Shown piece by piece: positions 8,614-21,400 of a stretch of 64,000 nt of DNA. Positions within the stretch are counted from its first letter, which is position 1, and the number at the start of each line of letters is the position of its first letter. The stretch comes from Sorghum bicolor (taxonomy: Eukaryota; Streptophyta; Magnoliopsida; Poales; Poaceae), in NCBI RefSeq assembly GCF_000003195.3, contig NC_012876.2, positions 60,444,407 through 60,508,406 of the forward strand. The letters run 5' to 3'. The notes beneath the pieces were generated by a model. It did not search any database and had not been told where the DNA came from. It saw only the letters and a program-made list of their open reading frames with translations. The position numbers were made by a program, and so were the translations under genes.

Positions 8614-10231
8614 TCACTTCAAGACGTACTTGAGGACACCAGGTATGTGAATTCTGTAGAAATAATCGTCCCAGTCGATGGTCTTGGGATCGAAGTTGAA
8701 CATGTCATCTTCAGGAGTGTTCATCACCATCGTGGACCGCAGGCGCTCCATGTTTGTGTCGTCAAAGCTTCATCGCCATGCATGAAAGGAAACAAAGTAA
8801 ATTCAGAAACTGAAAAAAGATCCACACCTCATTTCATCAAGATATATAATTTCCGATCCAGTTATTGTGTAAAATAAAATTACAAGATAGATGAATCTCT
8901 AAGCGTCCTGCGTACTACATACCATCCTTTGAAGAAGGCGAAGGGGCCATAGACGTCAACTAGATGCATCACAAACTTGTACTTGCGGTTGGAGTCCTTG
9001 TAGAACTGAGAGAAGAGCCCACAGAGTAGCAGATTCGACATGTGCAACATCTACAAACATGCAAAACATTTTTTTCGCAATAAAAACAAAAACAAACAAG
9101 CAAAACATGAATTTCGCATTTCACATTTCATTTTTCTATATTCTAGTAGAATAAAGTTTCTTTTTTTTTTTGAAAAAAATAAACAGCATGACAAATGACG
9201 GAGACGGACCTCGAGTGGCAGCTTGTAGGAGAGGATCATGTAGAGGCGGAACCGCGGGATGGTGGTGAAGAATCGCATCTTGTTGTTGGGGATGACCTCG
9301 CCGTTGTCCTTTACGCGCGGGTGCTCCTTGAAGTGGCGTCTGCCGGAGCGGTAGAGGACGGCGTACGTCACCGGGTTGCGCAGCGACGAGGTGGGATGGT
9401 ATATCGTCATGGCCGCCTGCGCGCCGCCGCCGCGGCGCTCCACGGAGTGCGCCACCACGGCCGCCAGCATGGCGTTCACCACCATGTCCCCCGGGACGAC
9501 GTCCATCACCATGCGGAGGTCGGCGAGGAACGCCGAGATCTTCCGCTTGGCGTAGCCGATGATGAGCGTGTCGATGGTGCGCGTGCCCTGCATCCACCCC
9601 GGCACCGGGTCCGCCCGGATGCTGGTGATGATGCTGGGCCGCACGATCACCACCGGCATGTCGCCGTCGCCGCCACGGAGCTGCTGCTGCCCCAGCAGCA
9701 TCTCGCCCATGGCCTTGGTGAAGACGTACGTGTTGGACCACCCGAAGTGGCGCGCCCTCTGCAGGCCCAGCTCCTTCATCGCCTTCCTCTCCGCCGCTCT
9801 CGCGTCGTCGCTGCCGGCGCCGGCGCCGGCGGCATTCGTCGTCGTCGCCACATCATTCTTGACGTCGCTGACGAGGCGCAGCTCGTCGTCGATGTCGAGG
9901 TGCATGCCTTCCCGCAGCGCCTCGCCGGGCTTGATGGGCTTCTCCAGGATCAGCTCCGTGCTGTCGCCGGACACATAGGCTGCATGCATTGCGAGCACGC
10001 AGGCAGATCCATCAGTTTTTTTGCTGCTCGTCAGCACTGACGACACTGAGCACAGTCGTAGGAGCAAACACTGACGGACCAGTGGAGACATGCATGAACA
10101 TCTTCAGGTTGGCGCACTGCTTGGCGAACTCCCACAGGTGCTTCACCCCCATCACGTTCACACCCAACGAGACATCATATCTGCATATATTTTTTTTTCA
10201 CTTTGCAATATTCACATGCATTGCATGCACG

Positions 10232-10282
<51 letters not shown>

Positions 10283-13200
10283 CTATAAAATAACTTATTC
10301 TGTAGCCACTTTAAGTTACGATAATTACTGTGTTAATTTGTGAGATTATAGTAACTCTATACTAAGTGGTTTACTATGACGTTACGGTAAATATCTTCAT
10401 ATGTTATAAATATAGTATTGATATTATCATAAATGGAAGTGACTACATAATAACCCTTTTGGTAGTTGGCTACTGAATATACTCTCCCTAGGGAGGGTAT
10501 ATATTCAATAGCTAGCTACAAAATAAGTTATTCTATAGCCACCTTTATTTACAATAATTTTATATACTAATTTACGATAATATGTATACATATTTACGAT
10601 AGTTTAGTTACTAAGAGAAGAACGACGACAACACAGCGTGCTAGCGTTCGTCGATGCCGCGGACTGCAACAGAACAACCAGCACGGCACAAGAACCCTTT
10701 ACGGCCTCTCCTGTACGTCCGTGCACAAGCACAGAGAGGAGCCGGCCAACTAGTGGTGGCGGCGTGCGTGGTGTATTGTGATTAGGTTAATCACCTGCTG
10801 ACCGCATCATTAGAATATACTAGATTTAAAGGATATGTCTCGCAAATTATAGACAAATTAAGCAATTAGTTATTACTAGGAAAAATGCCCGTGCGTTGCT
10901 ACGGGAACATATAATTTATTGAATTGTCATTTATAACTTTTGACTGAAGTGAAATGTGTTTCAATTCGTCTTCAAATCAACTGTGTTTTGCTTTAACTCG
11001 TACAAACATTGTTATACATTTTTAAATCCACAAACATTGTTATATATTATTACAATATTTTGATAGAAAACGTATGAAACATAAATAGGATGAATATTGT
11101 TATAACATTTTTAAACCCATAATAAATGTAAGTTATACATTATATATAACCACAACATTTTTGAAAACCTTAGGTAAGACAGATTCTCCTCCTAGTAGTT
11201 TAATAATGAAAGTATCTTTTCTTTCGTTTTGTGTTCATTCTTTTCTCGTCGCTTCCTGCTTATCTTAGCTGTTTCACAACGAAAAAAGTAAGCTAAAGTG
11301 TTGATCCTCATTATGGAAACAAACACGGAATAAACAATTATGTATGTACGTTTGGGTGTCGTCTGCCGTGACTGACTCACGAAACATCTTGCATGTGTGC
11401 ATGCAGGCCAGCATCGTAGTCGACGACGACTCCACACTTGAGGTAGTTCTTTCGCCTAGCGCACAGGATGTCTCCCCGCATCGACCTGATCGTCACGGCT
11501 GAGGATGATGTCATCATGGATGACAATATAATATGAGATTTTTTACAATGGTTGTCGAAAAATGGACGGTCCACGAGAGCCGATCCGACGGCTAAAAAGG
11601 CAAAGGAACCAAGAGGAACCAATCGAAGAGGCACCAAGTGCATACTAAACAGTGGGGCCATATGCACTAAGTGTATACTAAAATTAGTAGAAGAAACTCA
11701 TTAGGATAATTCTATTTTTAAGATTTATTTATATAATTAAGGGTAGAATGGTAAACATTATACTAGAAACTAGTATAGGGATGATTGATTGAATTGAAGT
11801 CGCATGTTTTCTCTACCTCCTCGATCTAGCCACTCTCTCATCTCTCTTCTCCCTTCTCACTGTGAACTGTGAGTCCGTGCTGCTGCGGCGCCGGCTGCCA
11901 GGGCAAGGGCGAGCGCAAGGGCAGGGTTGCGGCATCCAGGGCACGCGATCCATCCTCTGCAGTCCTCTGCGAACGGCGGCACCGCGTACATCCCGTGAAG
12001 TCTTTGTTGGAGGCGAGATCCGGCGGCGTCCGTGCTCCCACGTGGAAAGAGAGCGCCGGGACGCAGTTCCACAGGCCGCACCAGCGGCGGGATAGGACGC
12101 TGGTGCGCGCGGCGGCGATAGTGGTCGGGAGGCAAGCCGAGGGCAGGCCGGCGGTGGCGATCTGCCGAGGCAGGCTGGTAGCGACACTCTGCACAAGGCT
12201 GGGGGTAGGCCGACGGTGGTGCCGTGCGAGGATGAGGGCGAGGCGGCAGTGATGCGCGATGGCGAGGCGGCTGCGATGCGTGCACGATGCGTGATGGAGA
12301 GGGCGAGGCAAGGCCGCGGCGATACGTCTTTCGGGTGTGTCTGTGCGCAGAGAGGGGTGCGGGGGAGCCACAATTACAATCCTAACCTTCCACTCATAAA
12401 ATTAATTAGTGCTAATAATTTATTTAGGAACCTATAGGAACCAAGAAGTACCCCCAACCACTGTAAAAGAGCTCATATAATATATAGTAACAGCACCTCC
12501 ACCACCCGCATCAACAAGAGTTAAATTGGCCTAGTGTCGACGTTCATGGTGTTGTCAGACGAAGCTGAAGGGTGAATGGAGGAGTAGACAGAGTCTGGTT
12601 GAGGGACTGTCAGCCATGTTAGGCGAGCTCGCCGATGCGGAGGAGACCTTGGGTGGCCTTGGACTCCGCGCGCCAGAGGAAGAAGGCTGGCATGGGGAGT
12701 GAGCTCGGCTTGGGCGCCACGGCAGAAAACATCGTCGAGCCCATTTGATTCGGCGGGGGTTGACACCATCTTCTTTTTCGGCACCACGGCGGGCGCCTGT
12801 GGCCCGATCCGGCCAGCGGAGCAGAGGGTGCGCTGGTGAACGGCCGCCGCAGACCGGTGCGGGAGCGGGAGCTGGCCGCGGCCGCAGGCTTGGGGCTTCG
12901 GCACCCAGCGCAGCTTCGCCGAGGACGGGGTGTACGCGTCGAGATGCATCCTGTTGTTGAGCGAGCGCGTCGTGGGATCTGAGAACCGCCTGGCCATGGC
13001 CGCCGGGTCGGTGTTGCTATGGGAGATTCGTGAGGGGGCCGGACGCCGGACGGGGGAGAGAGATGGAGAAAGCAAACGCAAGATGAGATGAACGTGTCGC
13101 GGTGGAGCGGGTTATATGGTCCGGAGCGGCCGAGGTGGGGTTGCATTGCGTGCTTGGCTAGGATTTTTCTTTTTTAGTTGGCTACGCTGGCGGCTCCGAG

Positions 13201-13634
13201 GCAAACTCTGAGTACCGCAACCTGGTAGATAGGAAGGCCAGACAAAAAAAAATTCCAGGCTGAAATTTTGCCTCTTTAGTATTAGGTATAGATAGATATG
13301 CTAATGGGCCAAAAGCATGGGCTGGTTGGGCTTGACTCGTGGAGTTACTATAATCTTGTACATTAATATAGGGGTGTTTGGGACTGCTCTACAAACTCTA
13401 CTCTATAAAATTCACCATGGAGCAGCTCCACAAAAAACTGGGGTTTGTGGAGTACCTCTTTAGGTGCTCTCACAACTTCACCCTTTTTCCTCGAACTGAG
13501 TGCGTGGAGCTGAAACCGTTTGGCTAAAAAACGTAGAGCAGAGCTGAAAAACATGGAGCAGAGTAGTCCCAAACACCCCATAGTAATTATTGTAACTCAA
13601 AGTGGCTACAAAATAAATTATTTTGTAGCTAGAG

Positions 13635-13702
<68 letters not shown>

Positions 13703-15487
13703 TTTTTCAGACAGACCTTCCGTAGAAGTTGGTGGTTGCAGCAACGTTGACGATGACGTCCATCTCCTTGGCGAGGTCGTCGAATGTGGCCGGCTCCAGG
13801 CCCAGGTCCTCCTTCGTGATGTCTCCAGCCAAAGGAATAAGCTTCTCTTGGATGAACAGGTCGAAGCCCTCGCCATACTTGTCCCTCAGGAGGCTGAACA
13901 GCTCGGTGCCGGTCACCTGCATCCATGCACGGTGCAAGCATGCACAGGCACCACAAAATCACTTCATTATATATCCTGGCGATCGCTGATTTGGTGTGCT
14001 ACTACACTGGCTATAAACTACTGGCTATAAACTACGTTAAGTTTAACTAAATTTATTATAAAAAAATACTAAGATTTATCGTACTAAATAGGTACCATTA
14101 AATTCGTCATACAACATATTTTCTTAATATACCTATTTGAAGTCATAAACTTTTTATATTATTATTATCTCCATCCCAAATTACAAGATGCATTATTTCT
14201 TAAGAACATTTAAAATGTCTATAATTTAAAACAGAGTATAAAGTTACTCAAACTTAAGATAGTTTGATTTCGATGAAACCTAATATTGTTTTTTAATATA
14301 AAATTAAATACACACATTAAATTCATAATTAGCAAAATAGCCCCAACATGATGCTATATTTATATTAGCTAGCTTGCCGCGTGCGTGCTCTCTTGACCGT
14401 ATATTTTTCGAGAGAGATGAGATGAAAGTTGACAGGTGAACAACGGCAGTACATAAATCCATCAGCCGCTGTCGCACCTGGGCGGTATCGACATGGGAAA
14501 AGCGACAATCAGCTAAAATTAAGGTAGGCAGGCAGCTCAATAACCACACACGCAACGTGCAACTTGGTTTCGTGCGAGAAATTAAAGATTGAGTGTTAAT
14601 TTGGTTGACGCTGTAACCACAATACTCGTTTTATTATTATTATACTATTACAAGGAACACTGCTATGTACAAAAAGCATGCATTATATGGAGTATATTTA
14701 TGTAGGTTAGTGATAAATTATTCAGAAAAAGTGCATGTTTATGCATGTATAAAATAAGAATAATGCTACCTTCTCAACACTTAGATTCCTCTTTCTCATT
14801 CTTCTCTATCTCCGACCTCCTCCTTCTCCCTACTCCAACAGGTTTAGAAGGGACTCATGGGAGGCAGGCTGATTAGGCAGTGGGAACGACGGGAGGAGGA
14901 CGTTAGGGTTTTGGCGCGGCTAGGGACAAGTCAGGGCGAGGGCACCCATAACCACAACAGTGGTAGAGGAGAAGGAGGAGGGAGGAGGAGACCGTCGTGG
15001 GTGTGGTAGGGTCTTGTCGGAGCAGCTGCGGCCTCGATGGCGGTGCTCCGGAAAGACCCTACCATACCGCGGCAAGGCGCGTCGAGAGGAGAAAAAGATG
15101 TGAAGAAGAAATTGGGTGTTGAGAGTGCGTGTAACGCCCAGAGTGCTGCGTGGACAGCTCCCAAAAGGTGATGGTGTGGATTAGTAATGACCTCTTGTTG
15201 GACGCGCTGCTTTGCGGACGCCGCGTCAGTCGCTCTTACGAGGAGGTAGATCCTGCTCACATCAGGCTGCACCCGTACTATCTTCTCCACAAGAACTGCA
15301 CGAACAAGATCATCCATTATTCGTTCATCACATGCAGGTCATCAAGCTTTGATAGAAGATGTGCTCCTGTCGAGCTAGTGATGATAGTACACATACTCTT
15401 TCCAAGAAAGCCAGTTGAGCCGGTGATGAGGATGGTCTTCCCCTTGAAATAGCCTATGATCCTCGCCGCGTCCATGCTATCCATCAT
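8614..15487 (-). CDS. Fatty acyl-CoA reductase (alcohol-forming), copy 1
   Basis: Exons in coding order are 15487-15397, 15295-15192, 13916-13717, 10180-10080, 9979-9210, 9050-8923 and 8767-8614. They sum to 1548 bp (515 aa), and every junction is GT-AG and keeps frame. The enzyme reduces long-chain acyl-CoA to primary alcohol using NADPH, in the wax, suberin or pollen-wall pathways. Residues 22-29 are TGSTGFLG (Rossmann TGxxGxxG). The catalytic YxxxK is Y250-K254 in NTYVFTKAMGE. The tail FNFDPKTIDWDDY belongs to the C-terminal sterile (FAR_C) domain. Length is normal for plant FARs. ATGs at 15487 and 15484 are both possible starts. FAR2 has the same exon phases but lacks the 100-bp intron 9980-10079. 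Intron 3 (10181-13716) is swollen by transposons, and a TA microsatellite ends 16 bp from the exon 3 donor. Confidence 0.92.
10876..13296 (-). mobile_element. Non-autonomous Helitron
   Basis: On the minus strand the element begins TCTATCTATACC (preceded by A) and ends CTAG (followed by T), the A^T insertion rule of Helitrons. Eight bases before the CTAG is a hairpin, CCCGTAGCAACGCACGGG: a 7-bp stem with one bulged A and a 3-nt loop. The 5' end could also be at 13292. The length is about 2.4 kb. No Rep-helicase frame is visible. The interior has two GC-rich stretches (about 11860-12370 and 12600-13090) unlike its AT-rich ends, a pattern typical of captured gene fragments. Confidence 0.75.
11857..13146 (-). 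other. GC-rich captured gene fragments inside the Helitron (unrecognised)
   Basis: Open minus-strand frames cover 12373-11813 and 13146-12521 (two overlapping frames in each). They are rich in Arg, Pro and Ala and I recognise no domain. Position within the Helitron and the sharp composition change suggest exon capture. No single frame is convincing as a real protein. Confidence 0.3.
13371..13579. mobile_element. MITE with GGGGTGTTTGGGACT ends
   Basis: The element starts GGGGTGTTTGGGACTGCTCT and ends with the inverted form AGAGTAGTCCCAAACACCCC, with ATA on both sides (13368-13370 and 13580-13582) as a 3-bp target duplication. Length is 209 bp. No coding sequence is present. Confidence 0.75.
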
Positions 15488-15710
15488 CCGTCGCCGATCG
15501 CCTATATACTCTCTCTCACAAACACTCTCAATCTTGCTTGTAATTTTGCTTGAGATGGTTGCAGGGAAAAGAGGCTCTTTTGTGCGTGATTGTATTATGT
15601 GCAGGACGGAGGGACACACACGGAGAGATGTTATGGCGGCGATGCTTCCCTGTCCTGCAAGCTGCTCAAGCAGCCAGTGAGACGAGTGCAGTAACACGCC
15701 AAGGATCAGC

Positions 15711-15717
15711 ATTTATA
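15711..15717 (-). promoter_or_regulatory. TATA box of FAR1
   Basis: TATAAAT on the minus strand lies about 225 bp upstream of the FAR1 ATG. This gives a predicted start near 15680 and a 5' UTR of about 190 bp. Confidence 0.5.
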
Positions 15718-15723
15718 CACACA

Positions 15724-18449
15724 AGTTCAGTATAGTCTGCCCGCCGTGGTTGCTCTGACTAACAAATACTAAAGTCGCGAAGACGTCTTCACGAAATTAA
15801 AAACACCACCAGCAGAAGATATCCAAGGATCTATTTTTTTAAAAAAGAGGCTTAAGTTATCTTTAACTTCTAGAATCACTTGTTCCTTCCTTTCATGGCT
15901 ATAGAAGTTAGGAAAGACTCCACATTGTCACGACAACGGTAGGGAAGGAGCTTGAGCACCCGTCTCACTGGTCACTGCTAGATCCACCCTGTTATATATA
16001 CAGTAAATGGTACAAATATTTAACACCAACATCAGCAGCAGCGTGTCAGCGGTAGGAATGAATGCGCATAGCCAATACAATATCTTTCCCTTGATGGCTT
16101 GCTTGCAATTTTTCATCACCCATTCCAGCATTTTCCTTTGTGTGCAAAAGAAGCTCAGATACTAGGTTCGAGGCATATGTATGTATAAATATCCAAGGAT
16201 ATAATTGTAAAATTTGAGGGCTTGTACATTTGTGTAATCATTAGTCCCACCAAGGAAAATAAATACAAACAACCATCTCAGCATATCTCCTCTCCTATAA
16301 ATAGAGCCATAGGGTGAAAGGTCACTGCGAATGCACAAAGGAGGGATGAATTTGGTGCCAGTTTCAAAACATAACTCTAGGTCTCAATGAAAACCACAAG
16401 CTAAATCAAGCATGATGTGCACTTAAGATTTTTTAGCATGCTTTATCTTACCCTCAACCTACAAAGAGTTTTGCAACTTAAAACCAATCCTATCAGCTAG
16501 CCTATAGCCAATCTAGAAAGATAAATGTCACACAAGCAAAGCAGAGCAATAAGTACGGTAAGCAAAGAGCTAGGTATAGATTGGACAAACTAACAAAGAC
16601 CATTTATTACATAGTATTGGTGCAACCCCAGCCTAGTCCATGTTGGAGCTCCACCAAGGTACGTTCCTGTTTACCAAGTCTCTTCTGGTCACAGGACTGA
16701 CACTAAGGTCCCTACCAACCAAAGGCAAGTGCCGTGAGTCACCCAACTCTTTTGGTCACCTTGACATCCTATCCACTATAGAGTTTCTCCATGAAGAAAG
16801 GGGTCTCCTCGTCCCTCATACACCAACTTGCTACCGCTCCACATGAAGATCGGAAGATCCACCAAGGCCCTCACCAAAGGGTCACATAAATCTCAAGCAC
16901 TCTGGATCACCAAGATAAATGGGCGGAACAACCCTTGCTTACAAAGATCTCAACATGTAAGGTCTAACACTCATAAGGATGAACTATGGTACCTATCTAG
17001 CATTGGATATGATCTCGATGCACTTGAAAGGGTGGATAGAGTGTAGAAACACTTTCCTTAGCTTTTAGCAGTCTCAATGTACTCAAACAACATCTGGCAA
17101 ACTAGTAGAACTTATATTCCCCCTCGAATAGCCGTCGGACAAAGCCTACAACTTTTTTTGCATTGCACCGAATGATCCGCCGCCTACAAAGATGTCTTCT
17201 CCTACATTCCTAAGACCTATTAGAACCCGTTTAACATATCTTTAGCATTCATGTCAGTCCTAGGCTTGTATTGTCATCTAAATCATCAAAGTTGAAGACA
17301 TGATTTAGATGACATAGGTCTTAGCAGGAGATTTTGGCCATTTAGTTGTTCTCTTGCAACTTATTCTCTCTTTATTAGGGTAATCTCATTTGGTTTTCAT
17401 GCATGTTAGCTTATCAATTCAACAAAAACTTTAGGATTGATAAGAAAGTTACTACACATATAATTCTTTGCTAAGAAAAATTCAAACATTTTGATAAGTG
17501 GAGAAGGTTAGTGTAAACCAAATATGGCTATACCTTCATAGTCTTTGAGAATCCTTTAGAACAAACACTAATTATAAGGCTTAAATATTAATGTCCTTAG
17601 AGTAATAATACTGGTGATGTGTAACTTCCACAATTTGGGAGCCTCCTTGAACAACTCTCTAAAAAGTCCTCTAAAATGAAAACAATGAATTAAAGATGGC
17701 CTCCATCACATTGATCTCAATATATTGGAAACAACATAACCAAACAAACAAGCTACGTAGAGGCTACATACCAACCTTAGAGTAAGTTAGTATGGTGTGC
17801 AACCTTCAAAATTTAGGAGCTTCCATGGTCAATTTGGTGCAATAAGCTTTATCATTAAAAAGGAGAAAGATGCTTTTCCTTCACACTCATCTGAACATAC
17901 AATATTTAGCAAAAGAAACAAGCTAGAAAATTAAAGGTTCCTACTTACCAACCTTCAAATAAGGAAATGGTGTGCATCCTTTCTGAACTGGGAACCTGCA
18001 CAAGAAACTTGGTGAAAAATAGCTGCAAGAATGGTCTTCATTCGGAAAAGAGCAAGGAATATATCTCCAACGTTCAGATCAGAAAACCCTACTTTCTGAT
18101 TTGTTTTCCTTTCGCAATGTCGTCACAGCCATTACATATAGATATTACAGGTCCTTTTCATTGTCACTGACACGTACAGATGACACAGATTACAGAAGTT
18201 CGCAATCAAGATATATATTGGTTGCCACGGTGCCACCTAACACATACACACGAACACACGTCTGATGATCACTATGGGGCCTCTCCAATACAACTATATA
18301 TATATATCAACCTAGCCGACTTATTTTGTTCCTTGATAACACAGAACAGGTACAACAAACATAGTAATATTGGTTTCATCATAAAGAACAGGAGCCATTA
18401 ATTTTCTATAGGAAGAAGGTGACGAAGCAGCAAACTGTGAAAGAAGGCT
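15724..18449. other. Intergenic region between FAR1 and FAR2
   Basis: No coding region is recognised. The DNA is AT-rich and unique-looking. A slightly GC-richer stretch at 16620-17050 reads like a degenerate transposon fragment but carries no domain. The last part (18030-18440) is the FAR2 3' flank, with motifs shared with the FAR1 and relic downstream regions. Confidence 0.35.
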
Positions 18450-21400
18450 TCACTTGCACAAATACTTGAGAACACCAGGGATGTGGATTTTGGTGAAGTA
18501 ATCATTCCAGTCGACGGTCTTAGGGTCGAAATTGAACATTTGATCTTCAGGGGTCTTCATTGCCATCGTCAGCCTCAGCCGCTCCAAGTTCATGTCATCA
18601 AAGCTTCATCACCATCACACAATGAAATAAGTATTACTCCTTTTAAATTCAAGAATTAATATAGATGCACGGTCCAGTTTAATTTAATTTGCTGACTCAA
18701 GCTCAATTAACTAATTACCGCCTGAGCTCGTTTATGGTATCCAGGATATGATTTTGATCACAGTTTCCATTACAATTAATATGCTCGTCAAATCTAATAA
18801 TTCATAATATACTTTCCATTACAACATAATCATGTTGTTTTTAAGTTTCCAAAGTAAATAAATAAATATAAAAAGTCATTGAGTCTTAATAAAGAGATGA
18901 CTAAATCTTCTTGTCAAATGCCAATGCAAACGTCTATTTTTTATGATAGGATGGAGTAGTAGTACTAATACATATAATTTTTATGTGAACAACATCATGC
19001 ATGTTTACCATCCTTTGAAGAAGGCGAAGGGGCCGTAGACGTCAACGAGATGCATCACAAACTTGTATTTGCGGTTGAGGTCATTGTAAAGCCTTGAGAA
19101 AAGCCCACACAGCAGCAGATTCACCAAGTGCAGAATCTGCATTATTACCAGCATAATAGTATATCAGTTGATATATAGCAAAATCAAGGCACGCATGTCG
19201 ACAGAGATCTAATTAACCATATATATATATCGTATAGTACCTCTAGTGGTATCTTGTAGGTGAGGATCATGTAGAGGTGAAACCTAGCGATGGTGTTGAA
19301 GAAGTACATCTCCCTGGTAGGGATGACCCTGCCATCCTTGCCGACGCGCGGGTTCTCGTAGAAATGGCGGCGTCCAGACTGATAGAGCACGTCGTAGGTG
19401 GCCGGGTTGCGCAGCGACGAGGTGACATGGTACACCACCTGCGGCGCGCCGCGCTCGCCGGAGTGCGCCACCACGGCGGCCATCATGGCGTTGACCACCA
19501 TGTCCCCCGGGATGACGTCCATGACGAGCCCCAGGTCGGCGAGGAAGCACGACAGGTTCTGCTTGGCGTACCCGATGATGATGCTGTCGATGGTGCGCGT
19601 CCCCTGCATCCACCCGGGCACCGGGTCGTCCCGCACGCTGGTGATGATGCTGGGCCGCATCACCACCACAGGGATGTCGCGGCCTCCGTCGCCGGCGCCG
19701 GCGCCGACGCCGGCGCGGAGCTGCTGGCCCAGGACCACCTCCCCCATGGCCTTGGTGAAGACGTAGGTGTTGGACCACCCGAAGTGGCGCGCCCGCTGCA
19801 GTCCCAGCTCCTTCATCGCCTTCCGCTCCGTCATCTTGACGTCGGTGTGCGCGTCGCCGTCGCCGTCGCCAGCGTTCGCCATGGCCAGCGACTTCTTCAC
19901 CTCCTTGACCAGGCGCAGCTCCGTGTCCACGTCCAGGTACGTGCCCTCGCGCAGGGACTCGCCCGGCTTGATGGGTCTCTCCAGGATGAGGCCCTCCCTG
20001 AAGCCCGACACGAACGCGGTGGAGACGTGCATCAGCATCTTGAGCCTGGCGCACTGCTTGGCGAACGTGCACAGGTGCTTCACTCCCATCACGTTCACAT
20101 CCAGCGACACATCGTATCTGCATGCATGCATCAAAATCAAAGTTCAAAATATACATATAATTTCATCATCCAAATTATATCGATCGAACGTTCGAAAAAA
20201 GATGACAATAATTTTCTCATATGCATGACCTTTCGTAGAAGTTGGTGGTTGCTGCGATGTTGACGATGACGTCGATGTCGTTGGCCAGCGCGTGCAGCAT
20301 GGGTGGCTCCAGGCCAAGGCCGTCGTAGATGATGTCTCCGGCCAAAGCGACAACCTTGTCGTCCACGAACTGCTGGAACCCCTTGCCATGCTTCTCTCTC
20401 AGGAGGCCGAACAGCTCCGTGTCTATCACCTGCACGTAGTGTGTATCCGATCCAAGCATGCACACACGTCAGTACGTCATCACCAAAGCAGTTACTCATA
20501 TAAATCTAGTTCAAATTTAAAATAAATTGATGACTCATCGAAGAACAAGACGCACAGTTTTATTCTAGGACAGCGAGTGCTACAAAAATCTCGAAGTAGA
20601 TATATACAAGGGCTTTGTTTAGTTGCGAAAAGTTTTTGAATTTTGACATTGTAGCATTTTCGTTTGTATTTAACAATCATTGTCTAACTTATAGACTAAC
20701 TAGATTTAAAAGATTCATCTCGTAAATTACAGACAAACTGTGCAATTAGTTTTTGTTTTCGTATATATTTAGTGCTCCATGCACGTGCTACAAGATTTGT
20801 GTGACGAGGAATCTTGAAAAGTTTTTGAGTTTTGTGGTGAACAGGCCTTGTTTAGTTCACCCCAAAAACCAAAAACTTTTCAAGATTCCCTGTCATATCG
20901 AATCTTGCGGCATATGCATGAAGTATTAAATATAGACGAAAATAAAAACTAATTGCACAGTTTGTCTATAAATCACGAGATGAATCTTTTGAGTCTAGTT
21001 AGTCCATAATTGGACAATGTTTGTCAAATAAAAACGAAAATGCTACAGTACCGAAATCCAAAATTTTTTTAACTAAACTAGGCCTAAACAACGGCAAGGT
21101 GAAAAGAAGCATTGTCAAATGAATAAATGAATTCTCATTTACCCAATTGACTTTGTTATACACTCCCAGCTAGGACTATACAGGCAATAGATATGTTCAG
21201 TTCTAGTAAAGTACTATAATATATCTTCTTTTTTACTTTTACCCAATTGATTGATGAACTATTGGAGGTTGTTGTTATGTGCATAATGTGGGTGGAGCGA
21301 GGTGGACCATGGCACGATCAAGGCCTTGTTTAGTTCGTAAAAAATTTTGTTTTTGGCTACTGTAGCATTTCGTTTTTATTTGACAAACATTGTCCAATCA

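Larger units (their letters stand above)
10234..13700. mobile_element. TA-microsatellite-bounded element with 50-bp inverted ends (Micron-like), in FAR1 intron 3
   Basis: Pure (AT)n blocks lie at 10234-10281 and 13636-13700. Just inside them are inverted sequences of about 50 bp: AGCTATAAAATAACTTATTC onward at 10282-10331, and its diverged reverse complement at about 13583-13630. A third, direct copy of the motif lies at about 10513-10550 beside a small palindrome at 10479-10512. Rice Micron elements are known to sit within (TA)n and to lack conventional target duplications; membership of that group is inferred. A Helitron and a MITE are nested inside. Confidence 0.45.

Noticed and set aside
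9195..10040. Long plus-strand open frame (281 codons) opposite FAR1
   Set aside because: It is a GC-rich shadow of the FAR1 exon on the other strand; the same artefact appears opposite FAR2 at 19277-20263 and opposite CCD8 at 60429-61073.
9051..10091. Single-exon 346-codon FAR protein
   Set aside because: It runs through an intron at each end and through intron 9980-10079; the spliced model matches FAR2 exon by exon.
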